Part shown: positions 24,972 through 32,948 of the stretch, one piece after another | Layout of the letters: the number at the start of each line of letters is the position of its first letter | Numbering within the stretch: position 1 is the first letter of the stretch | Source of the DNA: Photobacterium marinum | GTDB lineage: Bacteria > Pseudomonadota > Gammaproteobacteria > Enterobacterales > Vibrionaceae | Assembly (NCBI RefSeq): GCF_000331515.1 | Contig: NZ_AMZO01000045.1 | Coordinates: 1-64,000 of the forward strand | Length of the DNA: 64,000 nt | Direction: 5' to 3' | Program-made: the position numbers and the translations under genes | Notes under the pieces: generated by a model | What the model was told of the DNA's origin: nothing | What the model saw: only the letters and a program-made list of their open reading frames with translations | The model's database searches: none

Positions 24972-24977
24972 TCTTAC

Positions 24978-25667
24978 ATGACTGCATCTCAATTTTCATT
25001 CGCGCAGCAGCGCAAAGCCCTTTCGATTCTGGTTGTCTTCCACCTGCTGGTTATTGCTTCAAGTAATTATCTGGTGCAATTGCCGTTTACCATCTTTGGC
25101 TTCCACACGACCTGGGGCGCATTTACCTTCCCGTTTATTTTCCTGGCGACGGATCTGACCGTACGGATTTTCGGTGCTTCGATGGCACGTCAGATCATCG
25201 TGCGGGTGATGGCTCCGGCTCTGGTGATCTCCTATGTTCTTTCGGTGTTGTTCTACCAGGGGGAATATCAGGGCTGGTCACATTTAGCTGAGTTCAATCT
25301 GTTTGTTGCCCGGATCGCGATAGCCAGCTTTATGGCATATCTGCTGGGCCAGATCATGGATGTTTCGGTATTTAACCGCCTGCGTCAGACCAAGCAGTGG
25401 TGGGTGGCACCGACCTGCTCGACCATCTTTGGTAATGCTCTGGATACGATTGCTTTCTTTGCGATTGCTTTCTACAACAGCCCGGATCCGTTCATGGCGG
25501 AAAACTGGGTGGAAATTGCACTGGTGGATTACAGCTTCAAGATGATCATCAGCCTGAGCCTGTTTGTTCCGCTCTACGGCGTGTTGCTGAATTATCTGAT
25601 CAAGCGCCTGACGACCATTCGTCCAAAGGCCGGAGCGCAGCAGGACTGGATACCGACAGAACAATAA
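24978..25667 (+). CDS. yhhQ: Queuosine precursor transporter YhhQ
   Basis: A 229-residue inner-membrane protein of the vut_1/YhhQ family that imports 7-cyano- or 7-aminomethyl-7-deazaguanine for queuosine synthesis. Six membrane segments are evident. Signature stretches are PFTIFGFHTTWGAFTFPFIFLATDLTVRIFG (about residues 36-66) and WWVAPTCSTIFGNALDTIAFF in the C-half. The upstream in-frame ATG at 24936 lies inside the riboswitch, so the start with AAAAAGG 7-13 nt upstream was chosen. Confidence 0.93.
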   Translation: MTASQFSFAQQRKALSILVVFHLLVIASSNYLVQLPFTIFGFHTTWGAFTFPFIFLATDLTVRIFGASMARQIIVRVMAPALVISYVLSVLFYQGEYQGWSHLAEFNLFVARIAIASFMAYLLGQIMDVSVFNRLRQTKQWWVAPTCSTIFGNALDTIAFFAIAFYNSPDPFMAENWVEIALVDYSFKMIISLSLFVPLYGVLLNYLIKRLTTIRPKAGAQQDWIPTEQ

Positions 25668-25707
25668 TCGGTGCCTGATTATTAAAACGTTTGGTATTAC
25701 ACTGAGA

Positions 25708-25730
25708 AGCCGGCCTTGAGCCGGCTTTTT
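25708..25730 (+). terminator. Terminator after yhhQ
   Basis: The stem AGCCGGC/GCCGGCT (25708-25714 and 25720-25726) has a 5-nt loop and is followed by a run of six T. Confidence 0.9.
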
Positions 25731-25753
25731 TGTGTGAATCGGCAGGGAGAAAA

Positions 25754-26194
25754 ATGATGAAGATACGTCAGGCAGATATTGCTGAAGCGGTAACGGTACT
25801 GGCCCGGATTAAGGAGTTTGCTTCTCCTGCTGATGAAGCTGCGCTGGAAGCCAGGCTAAAAGGCCGCGAGCCCCTGATCTTGGTCGCGGAGAAAGACGGC
25901 CAGTTAGTCGGAGTGAAGATTGGCTACCGTTTGTCTGAAACCTGCTTCTATAGCTGGTTGGGTGGCGTCGCGCCGGAAGGGCGTTGTAGCGGTGTCGCTC
26001 AGGCACTGCTGGAGGCCCAGGAAGCTTGGGTAGCCGAGCAGGGGTATCAAGAGCTGCGGGTGAAATCGCGTAACCGTTTTCCGGCTATGTTGCGTTTGTT
26101 ACTGAGAAATAGCTATCTCATTGAACACATGGAGAAAAAAGACGGAATTGAAGATTATAGGTTACATTTTGTGAAGTCGCTGGCAATTAAATGA
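25754..26194 (+). CDS. GNAT family N-acetyltransferase
   Basis: A 146-residue acetyltransferase. The GNAT core is visible: an N-terminal MKIRQADIAEAVTVLARI, then LVAEKDGQLVGVKIGYRL (beta 2-4), then GVAPEGRCSGVAQALLEAQEAW (about 76-97) with the acetyl-CoA loop R-x-x-G-V-A. Two adjacent ATGs (25754 and 25757) follow the AGGGAG site at 25744-25749; the second has the better spacing. The substrate is unknown. The stop codon overlaps the first Fur-like box of the ryhB promoter. Confidence 0.85.
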   Translation: MMKIRQADIAEAVTVLARIKEFASPADEAALEARLKGREPLILVAEKDGQLVGVKIGYRLSETCFYSWLGGVAPEGRCSGVAQALLEAQEAWVAEQGYQELRVKSRNRFPAMLRLLLRNSYLIEHMEKKDGIEDYRLHFVKSLAIK

Positions 26195-26245
26195 CAATAA
26201 TTCTCAACAAAATGCTTGCAAAGCAAATGAGAATGGTTATTATTA
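26192..26245. promoter_or_regulatory. Two Fur-like boxes and the ryhB promoter
   Basis: Two AT-rich Fur-type sequences, GACAATAATTCTCA (from 26193) and ATGAGAATGGTTATTATTAA (from 26227), flank and cover a promoter with -35 TTGCAA (26216-26221) and -10 TATTAT (26238-26243), 16-bp spacing. Iron-bound Fur would repress the RNA that starts near 26250. The -10 overlaps the second Fur box. Confidence 0.7.
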
Positions 26246-26249
26246 ACTT

Positions 26250-26413
26250 GCACTCAGCGAGGGAGGAAAGCAAAACGGCTCCCTTGTTTGAAGGCACGAC
26301 ATTGCTCACATTGCTTCCAGTGTACTTCAGCTATGGTCGGTTTTTAGTGTAGGGCTGAAAACGAACACCAATTCTGCTGGGCGGCGCTCCCCAAAGTAGC
26401 GCCGCTTTTCTTT
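26250..26413 (+). ncRNA. ryhB: RyhB small RNA (long Vibrio type)
   Basis: The core GCACGACATTGCTCACATTG at about 26295-26314, followed by CTTCCAGTGTACTT, is almost identical to the seed region of E. coli RyhB, the Hfq-dependent RNA that represses iron-using proteins under iron starvation. The transcript ends at a terminator (stem GCGGCGCT/AGCGCCGC, 26381-26388 and 26398-26405, then TTTTCTTT). At about 164 nt it is longer than the E. coli RNA (90 nt), as in vibrios. The 5' end is inferred from the -10 element. Confidence 0.85.
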
Positions 26414-26448
26414 ATCTGTCATTTGTAAAAACACTCTCTTTGCTCCCG

Positions 26449-27099
26449 CTAAGCTAATTTTACCAGTTCCTTTACCAGCTTATTGATCCCGCTGGCTGCT
26501 TCACTGATGCTGCTTGCCTGCATGTAGGCGGGGGTAGTCAGGATACGGCGCTTCTGATCAAGAACATAGTCATCAACAGGGCAGTTAATATGCTCTCCTC
26601 CCATTTTGTTAAATGCGTGAGCGGTATCCGCATCATAGCCAATGGTTCCTTTGGCCCCTGGTCCGTAAATGGCAGGGATCATTACCGGGGCGATACATAA
26701 AAAGCCTGCGGGTTTCTCTTCTTTCGCGAATTCCTGGCAGGCTCTTTTGACTTCCGGGTTAATCTCGCAGCCGGCACCGGTAAAGGCAAAGTCGGACAAA
26801 TTCTTGGCTGCGCCAAAGCCGCCTGGCAGCAGTAAGCCGTCATAGTCAGCGGCTTTGAGGTTTTCAAGATTTTCAATGTTGCCGCGGGCAATGCGGGCGG
26901 CTTCGATCAAGACATTGCGTTTCTCATCCATTTCTTCACCAGTCAGGTGATTGATGACATGGTGTTGAGCAATATTTGGTGCAAAACAATGCCAGCTTGC
27001 CCCTTCTTGCTCAATCGCATGAAGGGCCAGTACAGCCTCGTGGATTTCTGTTCCGTCAAATACCCCTGAGCCGCTCAAAATAACCGCAATCTTCTTCAT
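26449..27099 (-). CDS. elbB: Isoprenoid biosynthesis glyoxalase ElbB
   Basis: A 216-residue DJ-1/PfpI-superfamily protein. KKIAVILSGSGVFDGTEIHEAVL at the N-terminus, LLLPGGFGAAKNLSDFA at about 90-106 and KPAGFLCIAPVMIPAI with the nucleophile-elbow Cys near residue 135 are ElbB hallmarks. E. coli ElbB (SCRP-27A) has glyoxalase activity and was linked to isoprenoid synthesis, but the in vivo role is unclear. It is monocistronic and convergent with RyhB. Confidence 0.93.
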   Translation of the reverse strand: MKKIAVILSGSGVFDGTEIHEAVLALHAIEQEGASWHCFAPNIAQHHVINHLTGEEMDEKRNVLIEAARIARGNIENLENLKAADYDGLLLPGGFGAAKNLSDFAFTGAGCEINPEVKRACQEFAKEEKPAGFLCIAPVMIPAIYGPGAKGTIGYDADTAHAFNKMGGEHINCPVDDYVLDQKRRILTTPAYMQASSISEAASGINKLVKELVKLA

Positions 27100-27156
27100 A
27101 TTGGCTTCCTTTATGGTCAGAATTGTCTAATTTTACACCTAGTAAAGCTTATTTCA

Positions 27157-27323
27157 GATCGGTCTGTTAACTTTTTCCACAATTAATGATCATTTTAGGA
27201 TCGAGGATCCATTTTTGCGCTAGGCCTTAAGTTGTTGATTGGTATTGGTTTGTTTGAAAATTGATTATTTTTTATGAATTCTGATCAACGGGTATAAATT
27301 AAATACTAACAAAGTTATCCACA
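27157..27323. promoter_or_regulatory. DnaA boxes and GATC cluster upstream of polA
   Basis: A perfect DnaA box TTATCCACA (27315-27323) and a one-mismatch box TTTTCCACA (27173-27181) lie in an AT-rich stretch with five GATC sites (27157, 27188, 27199, 27206, 27283). It probably contains the polA promoter region under DnaA/SeqA/Dam influence. It fills most of the 329-bp gap between elbB and polA; no ORF was seen there. Confidence 0.6.
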
Positions 27324-27428
27324 GATTAAGCTTGGTTGGTGGAAAACATTCAGTAGTTAACAGTTGCCTGTTGTCGTGGCATCCTAGTGTCCTAATTCCT
27401 TCATCCCCTGGATATAAGAATAATCTTT

Positions 27429-30200
27429 ATGGCAACTATCCCAGAAAATCCACTTATTCTGATTGACGGATCATCCTACCTGTACCGTGCCTATCACGCG
27501 GCACCAAACTTCACCAATTCAGATGGCGAACCGACGGGTGCTGTTTATGGCGTAGTTAATATGCTGCGTAGCATGCTGCGCCAGTATGCAACCGAGCATG
27601 TAGCGGTGATCTTTGATGCAAAAGGCAAAACTTTCCGTGATGAGATCTACCCTGAGTATAAGGCGCATCGTCCGCCAATGCCGGATGATCTGCGCGGTCA
27701 GATCGAACCCTTGCATGCGGTGATCAAAGCAATGGGACTGCCATTGATCTCGGTGTCCGGGGTAGAGGCGGATGATGTGATCGGTACGTTGGCGACTCAG
27801 GCGTCGAAAGCGGGTATGCCGGTATTGATCAGTACCGGTGATAAGGATATGGCGCAGTTGGTGGATCCGAATGTTACTTTGATCAACACCATGACGGACG
27901 TAGTGATGGATCCGGCCGGGGTTGTGGATAAGTTCGGTATCGGCCCTGAGCTGATTATCGACTACCTTGCCCTGATGGGTGATAAGGTCGATAACATTCC
28001 GGGTGTACCGGGTGTGGGTGAGAAGACGGCGAAGGCGTTGCTGACCGGTATCGGTGGCCTGGATGCGCTGTATGCCAACCTGGATGATATCCCGGCGCTT
28101 GGTTTCCGTGGTTCGAAAACCATGCCGAAAAAGCTCGAAGAGCATAAAGAAGCGGCTTACCTGTCTTATGAGCTGGCTACCATTAAGCTGGATGTTGAGC
28201 TGGATGTAACACCGGATCAGCTGCGCAAAGGTGAGCCGGATACCGATGAACTGACCAAACTGTTCGGCAAGCTGCAGTTCCGCCGCTGGTTGTCGGAAAT
28301 GCTGGATGGCAGTGACGGCAAAATTGTTGCTGACGAGAAAGCGGCTTCTGCCTCGGCAGAGAAAAAGCCGGTTGCACCTGTGATTGACCGCAGCGGTTAT
28401 GAGACGGTGCTGGATGAAGCGTCATTCAACACTTGGCTGGAAACCCTGAAGTCTTCGGAGGTATTTGCCTTTGATACTGAAACGGACGGTTTGGATTACA
28501 TGACGGCAAACCTGGTCGGTGTGTCGTTTGCGGCAGAAGAAGGCAAAGCCGCTTATGTCCCTGTCGCCCATGACTACCTGGATGCGCCGGCTCAGCTGGA
28601 TCGCGATTGGGTATTGGCGCAGCTGAAGCCGTTGCTGGAAGATCCGCAGCAGGCCAAGGTCGGTCAGAACCTGAAATTCGACGCCAGCATCCTGGCTCGC
28701 TATGACATTGGGATGCAGGGCATTAAGTTCGATACCATGCTGGAATCTTATGTGTTTAACAGTGTGGTCGGCCGTCATGATATGGACAGCCTGGCGCTGC
28801 GTTACCTGGAACATAAGACGATCAGCTTTGAAGAAATTGCCGGAAAAGGTAAAAAGCAGCTGACCTTCAACCAAATCGACCTGGAGCAGGCCGGCCCGTA
28901 TGCGGCTGAAGATGCGGATATTACTTTGCGTCTGCATAACCTGCTGGTCGAAAAAGTGAATGCGGATGAGAAGCTGAAGTCGGTTTTCGAAGATATTGAG
29001 ATGCCGCTGGTGCCTGTACTGTCTCGTATGGAGCGTACCGGGGTGCTGATTGACAGCATGCAGCTCAGTGCCCAGTCGGCAGAAATTGCAGCCCGCTTGG
29101 ATGAGCTGGAGCAGAAGGCATACGAAATCGCCGAGCAAGAGTTCAACCTGAGCTCACCTAAACAGCTGCAGGCGATCCTGTTTGAAAAAATGGGACTGCC
29201 GGTACTGAAGAAAACGCCGTCAGGCGCGCCGTCGACAAACGAAGAAGTGTTGCAGGAACTGGCGCTGGACTACCCGCTGCCGAAGCTGATCCTGGAATAT
29301 CGCGGTCTGGCCAAACTGAAGTCCACTTATACCGACAAGTTGCCGAAGATGGTTAATCCGGCGACCGGTCGTGTTCATACTTCATATCACCAGGCGGTGA
29401 CGGCAACCGGTCGTCTGTCGTCCAGTGATCCTAACCTGCAGAATATCCCGGTTCGTAACGAAGAAGGTCGTCGTATCCGTCAGGCATTCATCGCTCCGAC
29501 TGGCTACAAGGTACTGGCTGTCGACTACTCGCAGATTGAGCTGCGTATCATGGCCCACCTGTCTGGTGATAAGGCGCTGGTGGATGCGTTCAAACACGGT
29601 AAAGATATCCACGCAGCAACGGCGGCGGAAATTCTGGGTCTGCCGATTGAATCGGTTACCAGTGAGCAGCGTCGTCGCGCCAAAGCGATTAACTTTGGTC
29701 TGATCTACGGTATGAGTGCCTTTGGCCTGGCTAAGCAACTGGATATGGGACGTAACGAAGCGCAGGAATATATGAATGTGTACTTCGAGCGCTACCCGGG
29801 TGTGCTGGAATACATGGAAAGCACCCGTACAGCTGCCAGCGAGCAGGGCTATGTTGAAACCCTGTTCGGTCGCCGCCTGTACCTGCCGGACATTAAGTCC
29901 CGCAACGGAATGCGCCGTAAAGCGGCTGAACGTGCGGCGATCAACGCACCGATGCAGGGGACGGCTGCCGATATCATCAAGCGCGCGATGGTGATGGTTG
30001 ATGAGTGGGTTGAACAGCAGGAACCGGGTCGTGTCCGTTTGTTAATGCAAGTTCATGACGAACTTGTTTTTGAAGTACAGGAATCAGAGCTGGAAAGCGT
30101 GTCGGCTGAAATCCGTCGTCTGATGGAATCGGCAGCAGAATTGGACGTGCCTTTGATTGCTGAAGCCGGTTCTGGCGATAACTGGGACCAAGCCCACTAA
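27429..30200 (+). CDS. polA: DNA polymerase I
   Basis: PolA (923 residues) fills gaps and removes RNA primers. Three domains are present: the 5' nuclease (about 1-290, with ILIDGSSYLYRAYHA, DKDMAQLVD and the GDKVDNIPGVPGVGEKTA helix-hairpin-helix); the 3'-5' exonuclease (about 320-515, with FDTETDGLD, so proofreading acids are retained); and the polymerase (about 520-923, with YSQIELRIMAHLSGD, RRRAKAINFGLIYG and HDELVFEV). Length matches the family (928 in E. coli). Spot 42 follows, as in E. coli. Confidence 0.98.
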   Translation: MATIPENPLILIDGSSYLYRAYHAAPNFTNSDGEPTGAVYGVVNMLRSMLRQYATEHVAVIFDAKGKTFRDEIYPEYKAHRPPMPDDLRGQIEPLHAVIKAMGLPLISVSGVEADDVIGTLATQASKAGMPVLISTGDKDMAQLVDPNVTLINTMTDVVMDPAGVVDKFGIGPELIIDYLALMGDKVDNIPGVPGVGEKTAKALLTGIGGLDALYANLDDIPALGFRGSKTMPKKLEEHKEAAYLSYELATIKLDVELDVTPDQLRKGEPDTDELTKLFGKLQFRRWLSEMLDGSDGKIVADEKAASASAEKKPVAPVIDRSGYETVLDEASFNTWLETLKSSEVFAFDTETDGLDYMTANLVGVSFAAEEGKAAYVPVAHDYLDAPAQLDRDWVLAQLKPLLEDPQQAKVGQNLKFDASILARYDIGMQGIKFDTMLESYVFNSVVGRHDMDSLALRYLEHKTISFEEIAGKGKKQLTFNQIDLEQAGPYAAEDADITLRLHNLLVEKVNADEKLKSVFEDIEMPLVPVLSRMERTGVLIDSMQLSAQSAEIAARLDELEQKAYEIAEQEFNLSSPKQLQAILFEKMGLPVLKKTPSGAPSTNEEVLQELALDYPLPKLILEYRGLAKLKSTYTDKLPKMVNPATGRVHTSYHQAVTATGRLSSSDPNLQNIPVRNEEGRRIRQAFIAPTGYKVLAVDYSQIELRIMAHLSGDKALVDAFKHGKDIHAATAAEILGLPIESVTSEQRRRAKAINFGLIYGMSAFGLAKQLDMGRNEAQEYMNVYFERYPGVLEYMESTRTAASEQGYVETLFGRRLYLPDIKSRNGMRRKAAERAAINAPMQGTAADIIKRAMVMVDEWVEQQEPGRVRLLMQVHDELVFEVQESELESVSAEIRRLMESAAELDVPLIAEAGSGDNWDQAH

Positions 30201-30234
30201 GGCTTTTTAACCGCAAAATTGCCTTTTTTAAATC

Positions 30235-30263
30235 ATAGCCAGCTAAGTGCTGGCTATTTTTTT
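30235..30263 (+). terminator. Terminator after polA
   Basis: A 9-bp perfect stem (30235-30243 and 30249-30257, arm ATAGCCAGC) with a 5-nt loop is followed by seven T. Confidence 0.88.
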
Positions 30264-30376
30264 ATGAGAAATAATCAATAAGAAAATTACTATTTGTATA
30301 ATTGAGTTACGAGAAAATGAAAAAAAACTACAAAAATGTCTTTTAAAATCTGTGCATTTGATATACAGTTAACGGC

Positions 30377-30478
30377 GTAGGGTACAGAGGTAAGATGTTC
30401 TATCTTTCAGACCTTTTGTTTCACGTTATTGGATTTGGCTGATTCAGCCGCCCTGGCCATTTGGCCAGGGCGTTTTTT
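30377..30478 (+). ncRNA. spf: Spot 42 small RNA
   Basis: The 5' part (GTAGGGTACAGAGGTAAGAT, then GTTCTATCTTTCAGACCTTTT) is essentially identical to E. coli Spot 42, and the 3' terminator GCCCTGGCCA/TGGCCAGGGC with a T run closes it at about 102 nt (109 in E. coli). Spot 42 is an Hfq-dependent RNA, repressed by CRP-cAMP, that tunes galactose and other carbon metabolism. Location downstream of polA is conserved. The -10 element is near 30364-30369. Confidence 0.95.
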
Positions 30479-30734
30479 ATTTTGGGCCGCCAAAACTCTT
30501 CGCTCCTGTCTTTTTTTACTCTTTCTTTTCTCTTTAACACCACCTTTTCTTTCTTTTTCTGCTGTTTTAACCAGCAGTTCTTAAGTTTCTGCTGAAAATA
30601 TATGCGCATTGTTGCAATTTGAGTAATTGGGACATTTTTATCTTATCCCGTTTAATATCTTTAACGATTTGCGCCTTAGCTCACTCTTTGTTGTTTGTTT
30701 AGAGTAATTACTTTAATTATTAGTATGAGGTGGG
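30479..30734. other. Pyrimidine-rich spacer between Spot 42 and the second RNA candidate
   Basis: About 30509-30572 is a strongly pyrimidine-biased tract on the plus strand (runs of T with C). The minus-strand ORF across it is Lys-rich only because of this composition. No gene or known RNA motif is supported. Confidence 0.3.
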
Positions 30735-30746
30735 TATAATTATTCA

Positions 30747-30843
30747 CGCTTCTTGTTCATATTTGTTATTGGTAGCGGGTCTGATACCGGCTAGCCAACA
30801 AATCCATGAAATAGCCACTCTCTGCTTGGGGTGGCTTTTTTTT
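30747..30843 (+). ncRNA. Candidate small RNA downstream of Spot 42
   Basis: A TATAAT -10 box (30735-30740) is followed about 80 nt later by an intrinsic terminator, stem AGCCAC/GTGGCT (30813-30818 and 30831-30836) plus nine T. No ORF fits between. In Aliivibrio salmonicida a second RNA, VSsrna24, was described a few hundred bases downstream of spf; this could be the counterpart, although the resemblance is positional only. The -35 is weak and the 5' end is inferred. Confidence 0.5.
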
Positions 30844-31178
30844 CACCTGTCATATCTTAAATCTGTAATTAAATTCCATAATTAGCGCAGGAGAAAGACA
30901 ACTCTTGTTACTTATTTTGCATGAAAAACTAATTGAGGCAGGTTTTGTGGCTAAAGCCTTAAAAGTTGATGTTTTGTGGCGGGAAATACGGTCAGGAAGG
31001 CGAAATTAGTGATGGAAAAATAAACAAAAGCCGGATAAAAAACTTGCGTTGGTTTGGGAAATCATTGATCCTTTTAGGACAAAAATAAAAACCTCCTATT
31101 TCTCTCCCGTTGCCCCACCTGGAAGGTGGGGAATTTTTATGGCCCTGAAAACAGAGCCATAATCACGTCGGTTATTGC
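30844..31178. other. Intergenic region before the end of engB
   Basis: AT-rich DNA with no supportable ORF. A weak inverted repeat around 31113-31131 (CCCCACCT/AGGTGGGG) followed by an A/T stretch could serve as a terminator. Nothing else was recognised. Confidence 0.3.
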
Positions 31179-31844
31179 TTATTCGGCATCGTCGTCAAGA
31201 AACGCTTCTTCACTTTCCAGTAGTGCCTGTTGACGCTCCAGCTCAGGGGCGAACCAGCTGTCCAGTTTGCGGCGAACCTGATCAACGCCAAGGCCTTTCA
31301 GAGAAGAGAACACTTCAACCTGAACGTCGCCGCCGAAGGCCAGTGAAGTTTCACGCACTTTCATTAGTTGCTGCTTGCGAGCACCGCTTTTCAGTTTGTC
31401 TGCTTTCGTCAGTAGAACCAGCACCGGCAGGCGGCTCTCAACGGCCCAGCTGATCATCTGCTGGTCAAGATCCTTCATTGGGTGGCGGATATCCATCAGT
31501 ACCACCAGGCCTTGCAGGCATTCGCGTTTCTGCAGGTATTCACCCAGTGACTTTTGCCACTTCAGTTTCATTTCCAGCGGAACCTGGGCAAAGCCGTAGC
31601 CAGGCAGGTCAATCAGGTTACAGCCGTTAACAACTTCAAACATGTTGATCAGCTGGGTACGGCCCGGTGTTTTAGAGGTACGTGCCAGGCTTTTCTGATC
31701 GGTAATGCGGTTCAGGGCACTCGACTTGCCTGCGTTGGAGCGGCCAGCAAATGCGATCTCAACGCCTGTGTCGTTTGGCAAGTGGCGGATGTCCGGTGCA
31801 CTTGTGATGAATCTTGTATTTCTATAGTTGAGAGGTTGATTCAC
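31179..31844 (-). CDS. engB: Ribosome biogenesis GTPase EngB (YihA/YsxC)
   Basis: EngB (221 residues from the chosen GTG) is an essential GTPase for 50S subunit assembly. The P-loop GRSNAGKSS begins at residue 34, G3 is DLPGYG and G4 is LTKAD. The longest frame uses a TTG at 31859, but a GGAG ribosome site sits 7 nt before the GTG that yields NQPLNYRNTRFITSA, the conserved N-terminus. The C-terminus is acidic (EEAFLDDDAE). Synteny polA-spf-engB matches E. coli. Confidence 0.95.
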   Translation of the reverse strand: MNQPLNYRNTRFITSAPDIRHLPNDTGVEIAFAGRSNAGKSSALNRITDQKSLARTSKTPGRTQLINMFEVVNGCNLIDLPGYGFAQVPLEMKLKWQKSLGEYLQKRECLQGLVVLMDIRHPMKDLDQQMISWAVESRLPVLVLLTKADKLKSGARKQQLMKVRETSLAFGGDVQVEVFSSLKGLGVDQVRRKLDSWFAPELERQQALLESEEAFLDDDAE

Positions 31845-32001
31845 TGTTAACTCCGTCAAGTCTTTATGTAGTCAACTGATTACTTTTATGTGAAAAGGTG
31901 TAAAATATAAGCAACCATGTTTGGTTTGTGGTCGCATTGTATACCATGTAACTGAGCATTACTTGTGGTACTGGAAGCTCAATAATTATAAACGGAATGT
32001 C

Positions 32002-32619
32002 ATGAAGAAATTAGCACTGATATTGACTCTTCTTGCCAGTTGCTCAACCTGGGCCCAAGGAGACGCAGAAGCTGGAAAAGCAAAAGCCGCAACGTGTGCC
32101 GCCTGTCATGGTGCAGATGGTAACGGCATAATGGCGCAATACCCTAAAATCGCTGGTCAGCATCCCGGTTATCTTGAGAAACAGCTGAAAGATTTCAAGC
32201 TGGGTATGACCACAGGAGGCAAGCAGGGCCGTAACGATCCAGTGATGGGCGGGATGGCAATGCCGCTCAATGAACAGGATATGGCTGATCTGGCAGCTTA
32301 CTATGCCGGCCTGCCAATTTCAGACAATACGACTCCCGAATCATCCATTGAAACTGGTCAGGCGCTTTACCGCTTCGGCGATGCTGAGCGCGGGATCGCT
32401 GCTTGTACGGCCTGCCATGGGCCGCGTGGCAACGGAACCAGCCTGTCAGGTTTTCCTAAAATATCCGGTCAGAATGCTGAATACGTAAAATTGCAGCTGG
32501 AAAAATTCCGTGGCGGTCAGCGCATGAATGATATGAATGCCATGATGCGCTCTGTTGCCGCTAAACTCACCGATGATGAAATTACCGCTTTATCTCAGTA
32601 CGTCGGTGGGCTGCATTAA
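32002..32619 (+). CDS. Cytochrome c4, diheme
   Basis: A 205-residue periplasmic diheme cytochrome. The signal peptide is MKKLALILTLLASCSTWAQ (start chosen at this Met; upstream frame is not coding-like). Two heme c sites, CAACH (Cys32, Cys35, His36) and CTACH (Cys135, Cys138, His139), lie in two similar domains, each with distal Met candidates (GGMAMPL and MNAMMRS). Cytochrome c4 carries electrons from the bc1 complex to terminal oxidases. It is divergent from engB, an arrangement common in gammaproteobacteria. Confidence 0.94.
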   Translation: MKKLALILTLLASCSTWAQGDAEAGKAKAATCAACHGADGNGIMAQYPKIAGQHPGYLEKQLKDFKLGMTTGGKQGRNDPVMGGMAMPLNEQDMADLAAYYAGLPISDNTTPESSIETGQALYRFGDAERGIAACTACHGPRGNGTSLSGFPKISGQNAEYVKLQLEKFRGGQRMNDMNAMMRSVAAKLTDDEITALSQYVGGLH

Positions 32620-32666
32620 TTGTGTGAATTTGTGAAAAACCATTAACAATCTCATCGAATAAAAAA

Positions 32667-32687
32667 GGCAGCTCTGGCTGCCTTTTT
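32667..32687 (+). terminator. Terminator after cytochrome c4
   Basis: The stem GGCAGC/GCTGCC (32667-32672 and 32677-32682) has a 4-nt loop and is followed by five T. Confidence 0.87.
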
Positions 32688-32781
32688 AGTACTTGGAGCA
32701 AAAATAGTCAGACATTGTGGCGGTTTTGTCCTGCAAGTTAATAACAAAATTGTCGATAGCAGAGAGAAAAGCTGAACGGTT

Positions 32782-32941
32782 TGTAAGAGATCGACCATTC
32801 GATGCGGACGATGATGATGAAAGGAGCGGAAGATATTTTATTCCGCTACTTATTTATCAGCAACTTAGGTTGAGTGAAAGATTATTTCAATAAATGAGCT
32901 TAAGTGAGCAACCTTGTATCAGACCTGAATCGGCGTAAAGT
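32782..32941 (+). promoter_or_regulatory. Promoter and possible VarA/UvrY site of the CsrB-like RNA
   Basis: TGTAAGAGATC at 32782-32792 matches one half of the UvrY/VarA operator and lies about 165 bp before the RNA start, as at enterobacterial csrB. The core promoter appears as TTGTAT (32914-32919) and TAAAGT (32936-32941), 16-bp spacing. The operator is only a half match, so this is tentative. Confidence 0.5.
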
Positions 32942-32948
32942 AAGCGTT

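Noticed and set aside
27157..27323. A replication origin before polA
   Set aside because: DnaA boxes and GATC sites are present, but only two boxes were found, and the vibrio oriC lies by mioC/mnmG; reported only as a regulatory candidate.
30421..30609. Minus-strand Lys-rich 62-codon ORF
   Set aside because: It arises from the plus-strand pyrimidine tract and overlaps the Spot 42 terminator; there is no ribosome site or family resemblance.
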